Assembly (NCBI RefSeq): GCF_947498175.1
Contig: NZ_CANMJB010000002.1
Location: forward strand, 310,001-374,000
DNA: 64,000 bases
Reading direction: 5' to 3'
From: an uncultured Algimonas sp.
GTDB lineage: Bacteria; Pseudomonadota; Alphaproteobacteria; Caulobacterales; Maricaulaceae
Below are positions 18,144 to 26,668 of the stretch, piece after piece (within the stretch, counting starts at the first letter, position 1; every line of letters begins with the position of its first letter). Under the pieces are notes generated by a model. It saw nothing but the letters and a program-made list of their open reading frames with translations, made no database searches and was not told the origin of the DNA. The translations under genes and the position numbers were made by a program.

Positions 18144-18196
18144 CCCCTCCCCAACTTGGATCGAGTCCGGCAGAAGGCTGGGGTTGAGGGGAGGGG
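18144..18196. repeat. Inverted repeat between the radical SAM and GNAT genes
   Basis: CCCCTCCCC (18144–18152) and GGGGAGGGG (18188–18196) form the arms around a loop with further pairing possibilities. There is no T-tract. It may be a member of another dispersed repeat family, or a structured end of the upstream transcript. Confidence 0.55.
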
Positions 18197-18234
18197 AATG
18201 CTAGCGTGCCGGAGACCATGACAGAGACACCGCA

Positions 18235-18528
18235 ATGACCGACATCACTTTCACCGTCCAAGACACCGAAACCAAAGGCCGCATCGTGGCCCATGTTCCG
18301 GGTCATGACGACACGGCGGAGATCACCTTCTCCAAATCGAGCCCGACCTTGGTCATCGTGGACCATACGGGTGTGCCCGATTCGATGAGCGGCGAGGGCG
18401 TCGGCCTGGCGCTGGTGGAGCGCATGGTCGGATTGGCGCGCGAACGCGGGTACAAGACCGTACCGCTCTGCCCTTTCTACAAGGCGATGATCGCGCGTCA
18501 TCCCGACTGGGCCGACGTGATCCCTTAA
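18235..18528 (+). CDS. Small GNAT-type N-acetyltransferase (COG2388)
   Basis: The 97-residue protein is the short YjdJ/Gtl-type GNAT fold: [20 protein letters not shown] for the central strands, [20 protein letters not shown] as the acetyl-CoA pyrophosphate-binding segment, and the closing motif [19 protein letters not shown] with its invariant Cys. Members bind acetyl-CoA; the substrates are unknown. Length is normal for this small family. It is a single gene between an inverted repeat and the cold-shock leader. Confidence 0.9.
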   Translation: MTDITFTVQDTETKGRIVAHVPGHDDTAEITFSKSSPTLVIVDHTGVPDSMSGEGVGLALVERMVGLARERGYKTVPLCPFYKAMIARHPDWADVIP

Positions 18529-18779
18529 CCGGCGGCATGTCACGGTCGCGCAAAAATAGCGTCACGCAGACTTCACTTGCTATTGCGGGGCGCAGGCCCC
18601 ATTTACGGCCTATCGACCAAGGGCCAGAATATCGGCCTGCCGCTTGCCTGTCGTTCATCGGCGGACCGGCGCAGAATGCTTTTCCTACCAGACGTCGAGA
18701 GTGGCTCTTTTGCATCATAGCGAAGGAGCGTCCGTTCGGCACGTCGTCGAACGGGAACCGACGATCAAAGGATTACATT
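18529..18779 (+). other. Intergenic leader of the cold-shock gene
   Basis: This 251-base stretch has no gene of its own. A frame in phase with csp extends upstream but lacks natural composition. Long 5' leaders are common for cold-shock mRNAs, so part of this may be an untranslated thermoregulatory leader; I could not define a promoter. The ribosome site AAAGGA stands just before 18780. Confidence 0.4.
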
Positions 18780-18998
18780 ATGTCGGATATGAAAACAGGT
18801 ACCGTTAAGTTCTTCAACGCCACCAAAGGCTTCGGCTTCATCGCCCCCGAAGGTGGCGGCGACGACGTCTTCGTCCACATCACGGCGCTGCAGCGTGCCG
18901 GCCTGGACAGCTTGAACGAGGGCGACAAGGTCCAGTTCAACACGGCCGTCAACGAGCGCTCTGGCAAGACAGCCGTCGACTCGATCTCGATGGGCTAA
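18780..18998 (+). CDS. Cold-shock domain protein (CspA family)
   Basis: The 72-residue protein is a single cold-shock domain: [18 protein letters not shown] with RNP1 (KGFGFI), [14 protein letters not shown] with RNP2 (DVFVHI), then the GDKVQFNTA strand. It binds single-stranded RNA/DNA and acts as an RNA chaperone. The ATG at 18780 with AAAGGA upstream fits the family; the longer frame is spurious. A strong intrinsic terminator follows, so it is monocistronic. Confidence 0.96.
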   Translation: MSDMKTGTVKFFNATKGFGFIAPEGGGDDVFVHITALQRAGLDSLNEGDKVQFNTAVNERSGKTAVDSISMG

Positions 18999-19020
18999 GG
19001 CTCACGCCTCACACTTGCGA

Positions 19021-19046
19021 AAAGCTCCCTTCGGGGAGCTTTTTTT
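19021..19046 (+). terminator. Rho-independent terminator of the cold-shock gene
   Basis: AAGCTCCC-TTCG-GGGAGCTT forms an 8-bp stem with a stable UUCG tetraloop, followed by a run of T. It starts 23 bases after the csp stop. Confidence 0.95.
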
Positions 19047-19194
19047 ATGCGGGAAGATCTTTTGCAGGAGCGGCAAATCCCGCTGCCGTTCGGCGCCTCA
19101 TTGTGCAGGCTGGTCCTCCGCCTGCGGCGGAGATCCTATCGGGAAGATCGGCCGTGCAAGGCGTCCTACAATCGCGTTGATGTCTTGGGGGAAA

Positions 19195-19271
<77 letters not shown>

Positions 19272-19336
19272 TTAGAAGCGAGAGCGGCCAGATAGGGGAG
19301 CGGTTGCGGGCCGTCAACGCGAAAAGGAACAAGAAA

Positions 19337-19696
19337 TCAGTCGAGGCCGAATTTTTTGCGCGCGGCTTTCGTCAGGCTGGCCGCACAGAGCGAATGGGAG
19401 GTGGCGAGACGTTCCTCCACATCGTCGCGCTCCAACCGGTCCGGCAACAGCATGACCCAGCTGCCGCGCGGCATATGGGTGTGCCGTTGCGCCACGCCCG
19501 CCTCGATCAGGACATTGGCCGTCTCGCGGTCGGGTGTCTTGATCGTCAGCTGGCTCTTGCCGGGATTGAGGATGGCGAACATCTTGAACGTTTCCGGATC
19601 GCCGATCTTGTAGACATGGCTGCCCATCCATTGCTCGGTCATGAAGACGCAAGGCAAGGCGGTCGCGGCCATGTGGATGTCAGCATCCGTCATCAT
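19337..19696 (-). CDS. MmcQ/YjbR-like protein
   Basis: The product (119 residues from the ATG at 19696; an upstream ATG at 19738 is also open) has ALPCVFMTEQWMGSHVYKIGDPETFKMFAIL followed by QLTIKTPD and a helix with Leu and Ala repeats, the general layout of the MmcQ/YjbR (CyaY-like fold) family. Members are small double-wing DNA-binding-like proteins of unclear role. The motif matches are moderate, so the call is tentative. It lies between two divergently placed tRNA genes. Confidence 0.6.
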   Translation of the reverse strand: MMTDADIHMAATALPCVFMTEQWMGSHVYKIGDPETFKMFAILNPGKSQLTIKTPDRETANVLIEAGVAQRHTHMPRGSWVMLLPDRLERDDVEERLATSHSLCAASLTKAARKKFGLD

Positions 19697-19757
19697 TGTC
19701 TGAACGTCCCGTTTGCCATCCGCGCGGAAGCTTGGCATAGGCGCCGACCATGTGGAA

Positions 19758-19833
19758 GGGCGGTTAGCTCAGCTGGCAGAGCATCTCGTTTACACCGAGA
19801 GGGTCGGCGGTTCGATCCCGTCACCGCCCACCA
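19758..19833 (+). tRNA. tRNA-Val (TAC)
   Basis: The cloverleaf begins GGGCGGT, with D-arm TAGCTCAGCTGG, anticodon loop TTTACAC closed by TCTCG/CGAGA, T-arm GCGGTTCGATCCCGT and acceptor ACCGCCC followed by A and encoded CCA. Anticodon TAC reads Val codons. A Xre/RES toxin–antitoxin pair starts about 230 bases downstream. Confidence 0.97.
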
Positions 19834-20060
19834 TGTCCCACGACATCGACAGTCTCGAACGCGGAAGGACCAGCGGTTTGCTGCTGGGTAGAGCCTGCGC
19901 CTCCCGAGCAGAGCGCGAAAGGCGCATTGTCGGATGCCGACTGGTCAGGCGCGCGTCTCATCGTGCCTTGCGGTCTCAGAATGATGCGGGGCATATGCAT
20001 GACAGTTGACGTCTAGGCGCTAAACATTGACATTTGGCGGATGCCCGCTATCTTCGCCCC

Positions 20061-20477
20061 ATGATGCTCGAACTCGTCGAACCCACGGACTCCACGCCTT
20101 TGGTCCCGCTCGATCTCGACAAGGACCAGGACCGTGTCGCCAAACGGGCCTTCGTGCGCTTGATGGCGCTGTGGGGGCTGCGCGACAGCGACGCGTCGAC
20201 CTTGCTCGGCCATGCGGCGGTCCGGACCTATCAGCGCTGGAAAGCGGGCGAATATGGCCGCCCGCTCACGATCGACACGCTGGAGCGCATTTCGAACCTG
20301 CTGGGCATTCACAAGGCGCTGGGCATCCTGTTCGAGGAAAAGAGCCAGCGGGATGCCTGGATCGGCAAGCCGAATGCGGCATTCGATGGGCGCAGCGCGC
20401 TGGAGATCATGCTGGAAGGTCGCCTGATCGGTCTGATGCGCGTGCGCCGCTATCTCGACGCCGTGCGCGGCGGATAG
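20061..20477 (+). CDS. MbcA/ParS/Xre-type antitoxin
   Basis: The 138-residue protein has a Xre-like HTH in the N-terminal half (VRLMALWGLRDSDASTLLGHAAVRTYQRWKAGE) and the DUF2384 toxin-binding part with TIDTLERISNLLGIHKALGILF and NAAFDGRSALEIMLEG. These are the marks of the antitoxin of RES-domain toxins. It neutralises the toxin and probably represses its own promoter. The ATG pair at 20061/20064 is the likely start; the frame also extends to a TTG at 20034. The toxin gene begins 23 bases downstream. Confidence 0.92.
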   Translation: MMLELVEPTDSTPLVPLDLDKDQDRVAKRAFVRLMALWGLRDSDASTLLGHAAVRTYQRWKAGEYGRPLTIDTLERISNLLGIHKALGILFEEKSQRDAWIGKPNAAFDGRSALEIMLEGRLIGLMRVRRYLDAVRGG

Positions 20478-20500
20478 CGGACGCGGCCGCCCGTTTCTTT

Positions 20501-21223
20501 ATGAACCTGTCCCCGGACGATCTGCCGAAAGTGCGCCTGCGCTGGTCGCGCTGGCACAGGCTCGTGCCGAGCCAATTCCCGCCCGTAAACCTGTTCGAGG
20601 ATCTGGGCGACCCGGAGGACTGGGAAACGCTGGCGTCCATTGCGAGCCTGACCAATCCGCGCCTGGACACGGCATTGGGCGATCTGGCGAAGCTGCCGCC
20701 GGATCATCGGGCGAGCGGGCCGGGCGCGTCCTATCTGGTGTCGCCCTTCCTGCATGCCACGCCCGACCGGCCGGGCCGTTATCATGCCGATGGCTACGGC
20801 GCGCTCTATGTCGCCAAGACGTTCGAAACGGCGCTGGCCGAAGTGGCTTGGCATCAAGGCGTGTTCCTGCGCGCCACGGCCGAACCGGCCGGATGGACCG
20901 GAACTTTCCGGATCCTGGTCGGGAGTTCGGACATGATCGTCCGCGATGCGCGCGGACCCGGTGCGGCGCTGGAACTGCTCAGGCAGTTGGAAGACTATGC
21001 GGCCCCGCAAGCCCTGGCCGCAGAGATGCGCGCCCGGGACGAGCGGGGCATCGTCTATCCGAGCGTGCGGCGCGACGGCGGGGAATGCGCGGCCTTTTTC
21101 CGCGTGGACGGCATGACCGGCCCCGTCCAGACGGACCATCTGCGCTATCACTGGAACGGCGAGCGCATCGACATCGTGGAACGGGCGTCGGGCACCGACA
21201 AATCACAGCTTTTTCGGATTTGA
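20501..21223 (+). CDS. RES-domain toxin (NAD-degrading family)
   Basis: The 240-residue protein carries the RES fold: LRWSRWHRLVPSQFPPVNLF with the conserved Arg, SLTNPRLD, RYHADGYGALYVAKTFETALAEVAWH with Arg/Tyr and the Glu of the active site, and GIVYPSVRRDGGECAAFFR near the C-terminus, which holds the RES-type Ser. Known RES toxins (MbcT, ParT, Res) degrade or modify NAD+ and stop growth. It follows its antitoxin by 23 bases, the standard order. The toxin stop is one base before the dusA start, so read-through into housekeeping genes is likely. Confidence 0.92.
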   Translation: MNLSPDDLPKVRLRWSRWHRLVPSQFPPVNLFEDLGDPEDWETLASIASLTNPRLDTALGDLAKLPPDHRASGPGASYLVSPFLHATPDRPGRYHADGYGALYVAKTFETALAEVAWHQGVFLRATAEPAGWTGTFRILVGSSDMIVRDARGPGAALELLRQLEDYAAPQALAAEMRARDERGIVYPSVRRDGGECAAFFRVDGMTGPVQTDHLRYHWNGERIDIVERASGTDKSQLFRI

Positions 21224-21224
21224 C

Positions 21225-22271
21225 ATGGAGGAAGGACAGGGTGTCCGGACCGCGCAGCCATGCTATCGGGCCGCCGTGTCCGATTCCGACCTGAAACCCG
21301 ACTTCGCCGTTTCCGTCGCGCCCATGATGGACTGGACGGACCGGCATTGCCGCCTGTTCCACCGGCATCTGTCGCGGCGCGTGCGGCTCTATACCGAGAT
21401 GGTCGTCGCCGATGCGGTGATATACGGGCCCCGCGACCGGCTTCTATCGTTCGATGCGCTGGAGCACCCCGTCGCGCTGCAGCTGGGCGGGTCCGACCCG
21501 GACAAGCTGCGCGAGGCGACCGGGATCGGCGCCGCCTATGGCTATGACGAAATCAATCTGAATGTCGGCTGCCCGTCAGACCGGGTCCAGTCCGGACGGT
21601 TCGGAGCCTGCCTCATGGCCGAACCCAGTCTGGTGGCCGACTGTTTCAAGGCCATGCGCGACAGTGCAGGCGACGCAGCGGTGACGATCAAGTGCCGGCT
21701 CGGAATCGACGATCAGGATGTGGAGCGGACCTTGCCGCACTTCATCGAAACCGTCTCGGGCGCGGGCTGCCGCACCGTGATCGTGCATGCGCGCAAGGCG
21801 TGGCTGCAAGGCCTGTCGCCCAAGCAGAACCGCACGGTCCCGCCGATCGACTACGCTCTGGTGACCCGGATGAAAGAGGCGTTTCCGGACCTCGGCATCA
21901 TCGTCAACGGTCAGATCGAAACCGTTTCGCAAGGGTTGGACGTCGCGCAAGATCTGGACGGCTTCATGATGGGGCGTGCGGCCTATAACGATCCGTGGAG
22001 CCTGACGGCGGTGGATCCGGCCTATGGCGACCCGCCCGCCGCGACGGACCGGGCTGCCGTCGCGCGCGACATGGTCGCCTATCTGGAACGCGTGCAAGAC
22101 ACGGACCGGACGGCCAAGGCGCTCATCCGGCACATGATGGGCCTGTTCGCGGGGCAGCCAGGCGCCCGCCTTTGGCGCCGGACCCTGTCGGAAGGACTGA
22201 CCGCCAAGCTCGCGCCGTCCGATATTCTGGCCTCGGGGCTTGGTGTGATGACGACGGGGCAGGCGGCTTGA
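21225..22271 (+). CDS. dusA: tRNA-dihydrouridine synthase DusA
   Basis: DusA reduces uridines 20/20a in the tRNA D-loop with FMN and NADPH. The barrel shows VSVAPMMDWTDRHCR, LYTEMVVADAVIYG, PVALQLGGSDP, EINLNVGCPSDRVQSGRFGA with the catalytic Cys, TIKCRLGIDD and the DusA signature KAWLQGLSPKQNRTVPPIDY, plus a C-terminal helical tRNA-binding domain with HMMGLFAGQPGARLWR. Length (348) is normal. The start may be this ATG or a GTG at 21276; neither has a clear ribosome site. The stop overlaps the TTG start of the exporter gene. Confidence 0.95.
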   Translation: MEEGQGVRTAQPCYRAAVSDSDLKPDFAVSVAPMMDWTDRHCRLFHRHLSRRVRLYTEMVVADAVIYGPRDRLLSFDALEHPVALQLGGSDPDKLREATGIGAAYGYDEINLNVGCPSDRVQSGRFGACLMAEPSLVADCFKAMRDSAGDAAVTIKCRLGIDDQDVERTLPHFIETVSGAGCRTVIVHARKAWLQGLSPKQNRTVPPIDYALVTRMKEAFPDLGIIVNGQIETVSQGLDVAQDLDGFMMGRAAYNDPWSLTAVDPAYGDPPAATDRAAVARDMVAYLERVQDTDRTAKALIRHMMGLFAGQPGARLWRRTLSEGLTAKLAPSDILASGLGVMTTGQAA

Positions 22272-23104
22272 CCGAATTGTTGCCGCTGGTCGCGCTATTG
22301 CTGGGGGTCGGCGCGCTGGCGGGGTTCACCGCCGGGCTGTTCGGGATCGGTGGCGGCGCCGTCATGGTGCCCGCTTTGTTCTACGCCTTCACTGCGTTCG
22401 GTGTCGATCCAGACGTGATCATGCATTGCGCTGTCGCGACCAGTGCGTCGGTCATCATCGTCAATGGCTACCGCTCCACGCGGAGCCATCTGGCACGGGG
22501 CAGCGTGGATATGGATCTGCTCTGGCCGCGGGCCTGGTGGCGCAGTTACGGCCTCTGGATCGGGGTCGGATCGTTTGTCGGGGCCTGGTGGCTGGCACCA
22601 CGGCTCGGCTCCGACATGTTGACGCTCATCTTCGCCGTCGTGGCATTCATCGTCGCGTTGCAATTCGTGATCGGTCGTCCGGATTTCACTCTCAGGGAGA
22701 CGGTCCCCGGCGGGGCCGCGCCGCCGCTGGTCGGCGGATCGGTCGGCGCACTCTCGGCGATCATGGGGATCGGCGGCGGATCGCTCAGCGTGCCGCTCTT
22801 GACCCTGTGCGGCGTACCGGTCCACCGCGCCGTGGGCACGGCCGCCGGGTTCGGACTGGCGATCGCCGTCCCGGCCACGGCCGGCTTCGTCTTGTCGGGC
22901 TGGGACGTGGCGGGTCGGCCGCCGCTGTCGCTGGGTTATGTCAACCTGGCGGGTTTCGCGGTGATTGTGGCAAGTGCCTGGTTCACGGTGCCGCTGGGCA
23001 CGGTGGCGGCGCATCGGTTGAAAGCCGTGCCGCTGCGGCGCATTTTCGGGATCTGCCTCGCCCTCGTCGCGCTCAACATGGCGCGCAAGGCCGGCCTGTT
23101 CTAA
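22268..23104 (+). CDS. TauE/SafE-family sulfite/sulfonate exporter-like membrane protein
   Basis: The 278-residue protein has about eight membrane helices in two halves, each with the family's Gly-rich motif: LAGFTAGLFGIGGGAVMVP and GALSAIMGIGGGSLSVPLL. These proteins export sulfite, sulfoacetate or related organosulfur anions; the real substrate here is unknown. Translation starts at TTG 22268, overlapping the dusA stop as TTGA, so the two are translationally coupled. There is a 180-base gap to cobT. Confidence 0.88.
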   Translation: MTELLPLVALLLGVGALAGFTAGLFGIGGGAVMVPALFYAFTAFGVDPDVIMHCAVATSASVIIVNGYRSTRSHLARGSVDMDLLWPRAWWRSYGLWIGVGSFVGAWWLAPRLGSDMLTLIFAVVAFIVALQFVIGRPDFTLRETVPGGAAPPLVGGSVGALSAIMGIGGGSLSVPLLTLCGVPVHRAVGTAAGFGLAIAVPATAGFVLSGWDVAGRPPLSLGYVNLAGFAVIVASAWFTVPLGTVAAHRLKAVPLRRIFGICLALVALNMARKAGLF

Positions 23105-23282
23105 CGGTGCCCATCGGACCAGCGCGGAGCAGAGAGGCCAACGCGGGCCTGACAGCAATATACGGCGCCAAAGGACGAGCGGGAGGCCTTGGAATTCACC
23201 CTCTTGCCCAGCCGGGCGGAACCTGTCCGCCGTCACATAATTTTGCGGTGACGCCTGCGCCGAACGCGCCTATGTGGCGCTC

Positions 23283-24245
23283 ATGACCGAACGCCGCCCT
23301 TTCGACGATGTGCGGGATCTGGCCGGATCCGTTCCCGGCCGCGATACCGATCTTTATGCCGACATCATGACGCGGGCGGATTGTCTGGGGCATGATCTGT
23401 GCCCGCTGGGATCGCTCGCCGCCCCGCTCGCCCGGATCGCTTCCATACAGGGGCAGTCGTCGCCGAACGTGACGCGGCCTCTCGTCGCCGTCTTCACGGG
23501 CAGTCATGCTACGGTGGCCGATGCCTCAGCCCGCGTCGCGGACCGCGTCGCCGCCCTGTCGAGCGGTCGCGCCGCCGTGCGCGGCGCGGCGCAGCAGGCC
23601 GGCGCGGCCTTCAAGGTCTATGAGTTCGGCAACGATCATCCATCGGATGACTTCCGCCAGGGACCGTCCCTCTCGGAGCGAGACTGCGCCGGCGCGATCG
23701 CGTTCGGCATGGAAGTGGTCGCCGAAGGGGCTGATGTCATCGTGCTGGGCAATGCCGGCTACGGGTCGGCGACGGCGGCCGCGGCGATTGCGCGCGGACT
23801 TTACGGCGGCGCGGCGGATTACTGGGCCGGTGGTCAAGGCGACAAGGCGGCGGTGCGCATCGACACCGTCGCGGCGGGCGCGCAGGCCAATGCGGAGCTT
23901 CTGTCGGATCCGCTGGGCGTGTTGCGCGCCTTTGGCGGGCGCGATCTGGCCGGAACGGTCGGGGCCATCCTGGCTTGCGCGCATCAGCACATCCCCGTCA
24001 TCCTGGACGGTTACGTCGTCTGCGCCGCAGCGGCGGTCGTGCATGCGCTCAACCCGGACGCGGTGGCACACTGTATTGCGGGACACGCCACGGCGGAGCC
24101 CGCCCAACGCGCCTTGCTCGACCGGATGGATCTCGATCCGGTGCTCGACCTGGATATCAATATCGGCGACGGAACCGGCGGTGTGTTTGCCTTGGGTCTG
24201 CTGCAATCGGCCAATTCGGGACTGTCCAGCCTCGATGGAGGCTAG
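23283..24245 (+). CDS. Divergent CobT-like phosphoribosyltransferase
   Basis: The 320-residue protein aligns with nicotinate-nucleotide–dimethylbenzimidazole phosphoribosyltransferase (CobT/CobU): LVAVFTGSHATVADAS, an NDHPSDDF segment, GADVIVLGNAGYGSATAAAAIA, ILDGYVVCAAAAVVHALNPD and the closing LDLDINIGDGTGGVFALGLLQ. CobT normally activates the lower-ligand base of cobalamin. Several hallmark residues differ: the catalytic Glu of the C-terminal GEGTGA motif is Asp (GDGTGG), the AGDHGV-like motif reads TGSHAT, and the GNTT-type motif is changed. No other cobalamin gene is near, and no cobalamin riboswitch is visible. It may use another base or be a paralogue. GTG at 23274 is an alternative start. 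Confidence 0.8.
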   Translation: MTERRPFDDVRDLAGSVPGRDTDLYADIMTRADCLGHDLCPLGSLAAPLARIASIQGQSSPNVTRPLVAVFTGSHATVADASARVADRVAALSSGRAAVRGAAQQAGAAFKVYEFGNDHPSDDFRQGPSLSERDCAGAIAFGMEVVAEGADVIVLGNAGYGSATAAAAIARGLYGGAADYWAGGQGDKAAVRIDTVAAGAQANAELLSDPLGVLRAFGGRDLAGTVGAILACAHQHIPVILDGYVVCAAAAVVHALNPDAVAHCIAGHATAEPAQRALLDRMDLDPVLDLDINIGDGTGGVFALGLLQSANSGLSSLDGG

Positions 24246-24325
24246 ATAGGGCAAGCCATTCCAAAATCTTGCCGCTATGACGGCGGACATACGAGTTTGC
24301 GGCCCCCATCATCACGATCGACGTC

Positions 24326-25381
24326 ATGAGCATTTTCTCCCATCCCGATTTCGACGGCCACGAGGCCGTGCATGTCTTCTGCGACGCGGCCTCCGGCCTG
24401 CGCGCCATCATCGCCGTGCACAACACCAATCGCGGCCCGGCCAGCGGTGGCACGCGCTTCTGGCACTATGCGAGCGACGCCGACGCGCTGGCCGACGTGC
24501 TGCGCCTCTCCCGCGCCATGAGCTACAAGAACGCCATGGCCCGGCTGGATCTGGGCGGTGGGAAGGCCGTCATCCTGAAACCGGACGAACCCTTCGACCG
24601 CGATGCTCTGTTCGCCGCCTATGGCCGTGCCGTGGACACGATCAGCGGCACCTACATCACGGCCGAGGATGTCGGCGTGTCGCCGCGCGACATGACGACG
24701 ATCAAAACGCAGACCGACCATGTGGCGGGTCTGCCGGAAGGGAAGAACGCGTCGGGCGATCCGTCGCCGGTAACGGCGGAAGGCGTCTTCCGCGGCGTCC
24801 GCGTCGCGGCGGAGCGTCGGTTCGGCACGCGCGACCTGTCCGGGATGACGGTGGCCGTTCAAGGGCTGGGCAGCGTCGGCTACGCGCTGGCCGGTCATCT
24901 GGCGAATGCCGGTGCGACGCTCAATGTGGCCGATATCAATCCGGACATCCTGCGCAAGGCGGAAGCGGAACTCGGCGCGACCGTCGTGCCGGTGGAGGCC
25001 GTCCATTCCGTTGATGCCGACATTTTCGCACCCTGCGCGCTGGGCGGGGCGATCAACGACCGGACCCTGCCGGAGCTGAAGGCGAAGGTCGTGGCGGGCG
25101 CCGCCAACAACCAGCTGGCTAGTGAGGATATGGATAACGCGCTCAAGGCGCGAGGCATTCTCTATGCGCCGGACTATGTCATCAATGCGGGCGGGATCAT
25201 CAACGTCGCCGCCGAAGTGGCGGGCGATTACGATCCGTCTTGGGTGAACGCCAAGCTCGACCAGCTGGAGGAGACGCTTGGCGAGGTGTTCGACCGCGCG
25301 GTGGCGGAAGACCGCACGACCGCCGAAGTCGCCGACGAAATGGCGCGCGACCGCATGGCGGTCACGCGCGACTGGCGCTGA
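24326..25381 (+). CDS. Leu/Phe/Val dehydrogenase (Glu/Leu/Phe/Val family)
   Basis: The 351-residue enzyme has the N-terminal catalytic domain with GPASGGTRFWHYAS, LSRAMSYKNAMARLDLGGGKAVI (two active-site Lys) and TAEDVGVSP, then a Rossmann domain with VAVQGLGSVGYALAGHLANAGA, FAPCALGGAINDRTLPEL, VAGAANNQLAS and PDYVINAGGIINVAAE. This family oxidatively deaminates branched-chain or aromatic amino acids with NAD+, and the sequence is closest in layout to leucine dehydrogenase. Exact specificity cannot be read. It converges on the zinc-ribbon membrane gene; a GCATTC-GTA-GAATGC hairpin near 25420 lies between. Confidence 0.93.
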   Translation: MSIFSHPDFDGHEAVHVFCDAASGLRAIIAVHNTNRGPASGGTRFWHYASDADALADVLRLSRAMSYKNAMARLDLGGGKAVILKPDEPFDRDALFAAYGRAVDTISGTYITAEDVGVSPRDMTTIKTQTDHVAGLPEGKNASGDPSPVTAEGVFRGVRVAAERRFGTRDLSGMTVAVQGLGSVGYALAGHLANAGATLNVADINPDILRKAEAELGATVVPVEAVHSVDADIFAPCALGGAINDRTLPELKAKVVAGAANNQLASEDMDNALKARGILYAPDYVINAGGIINVAAEVAGDYDPSWVNAKLDQLEETLGEVFDRAVAEDRTTAEVADEMARDRMAVTRDWR

Positions 25382-25472
25382 CCGACGGTCTGAGCCGTCT
25401 CCGACGTCATGTGGGAGCGCATTCGTAGAATGCGACCCTGAGTCCCTAAAGACCCGGGTTTCAAGAAATAGA

Positions 25473-26540
25473 TCAACTCATGACGAGTTCGCCCGCCACC
25501 GGCTCCGGCTTCGGCGTGCCGCAAGCCAAGCAGTAATGGTGGAAGGAGATGTTCTTCTGCCCGCAGGCGGCGCATTGGTCCTGCAGCCGGATGCCGCAAT
25601 GGACGCAGAAATCCGTCGCCACGCCGTCGCGTTCGATGATGGCGCGGTCGCAGCCTGGGCAGGTCTTGGCCGCGATCTTCTTCAGCGCGGTCTCGTATTC
25701 GATGGATTGCCTGCGTTCGACTTCGGACCGCGCTTCTTCGGCGCGTTTGCGGTCCAGATAGCGCCGCATGCCGCGGATCAGGAAATGCCCGGCGATCAGC
25801 ACGACGACGATGCCGACCGCATATCGCACATAGCCGCCATAATGGGGAAGATAGGGCACCAGCTCCACGAAGAAGGCGAAGGCCGCGAACAGGGCGAAAC
25901 CGCGATAGAGCGGCCAATAGGCCGATTCACGCTTGCGCAGGATCAGCCATCCCGCAACCAGCAGGAGCGGCAGGGTCAGGGCCAGCCGGTAGAGAAACAC
26001 CCGGAGCTCTTGCGCCCGCTGGGCCCGTTCATAATCGTCGCGTCCCGCGTCGAGAATCGCCGTCCGCGCCTGCCGCTGATCGGACAGGTCCCTTCGGGCT
26101 TCGGTCATGGCCGATTGCGCAGCTTCGACTTCGCCCAGTGCGCGCCGTTGCGCCAGGCGGAGGTCGTCGAGCGCCCGGGTGCGACGGACGACTTCCGGAT
26201 TCTGGGCGTCGCTTTCGGTGGCGTTGCGCGTGCTGATCCAATTGTCGAACGCGCCTTTGGCCGCCAGATAATCCGCCGTGGCCGATTGCGACTCCGCCAT
26301 CGCGTCCTCGACATTGCGCTGTAGTGGCGTCAACGCATCGTCCAGGGTCTCGATCCTGGCATCGACGGCGTTCAGGGCGTCGGGGGCCACGAACTCTTCC
26401 AGCATGAGCGGGCGGTCCACCTTGGGCAGGTCGCGAATGACCAGATTGCCGAAGCCGATGAGGAAGCCGGCGAAGACGATCGACAGGACCCACATCAGGA
26501 TTTGGTAGATGCGTTGCGGGCGGCGGGCGGATTTCGACAT
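25473..26540 (-). CDS. Membrane protein with coiled coil and double zinc ribbon, unknown function
   Basis: The 355-residue protein starts with one membrane helix (IYQILMWVLSIVFAGFLIGFG), followed by a long coiled-coil segment (about residues 50–165, rich in Ala, Glu, Arg and Gln) that should be periplasmic. Three further helices lie near 170–260 (LYRLALTLPLLLVAGWLIL and following). A cytoplasmic tail has two zinc ribbons: CPGC…CVHC and CAAC…CLAC, ending CGTPKPEPV. This layout is seen in serine-endopeptidase-like or membrane-organising proteins of unknown role. The ATG at 26540 has AAGGA nine bases upstream; the longer frame starts at 26603. No neighbour suggests a pathway. Confidence 0.7.
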   Translation of the reverse strand: MSKSARRPQRIYQILMWVLSIVFAGFLIGFGNLVIRDLPKVDRPLMLEEFVAPDALNAVDARIETLDDALTPLQRNVEDAMAESQSATADYLAAKGAFDNWISTRNATESDAQNPEVVRRTRALDDLRLAQRRALGEVEAAQSAMTEARRDLSDQRQARTAILDAGRDDYERAQRAQELRVFLYRLALTLPLLLVAGWLILRKRESAYWPLYRGFALFAAFAFFVELVPYLPHYGGYVRYAVGIVVVLIAGHFLIRGMRRYLDRKRAEEARSEVERRQSIEYETALKKIAAKTCPGCDRAIIERDGVATDFCVHCGIRLQDQCAACGQKNISFHHYCLACGTPKPEPVAGELVMS

Positions 26541-26668
26541 GGCGTTCGTCCTTTTCGCGGGGCGGTCCGTCCGGATCATGCCGCCCTTCCGGGTTGCCGA
26601 CAACCACGGATTGTCGCCGTCGCGCGATCCGGCTGTGCGGTGCGGCCGGTCTGTGCTAGAGACGGTCT

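Noticed and set aside
23105-23282. Cobalamin riboswitch before cobT
   Set aside because: The conserved B12-box core is missing and the stretch is short.
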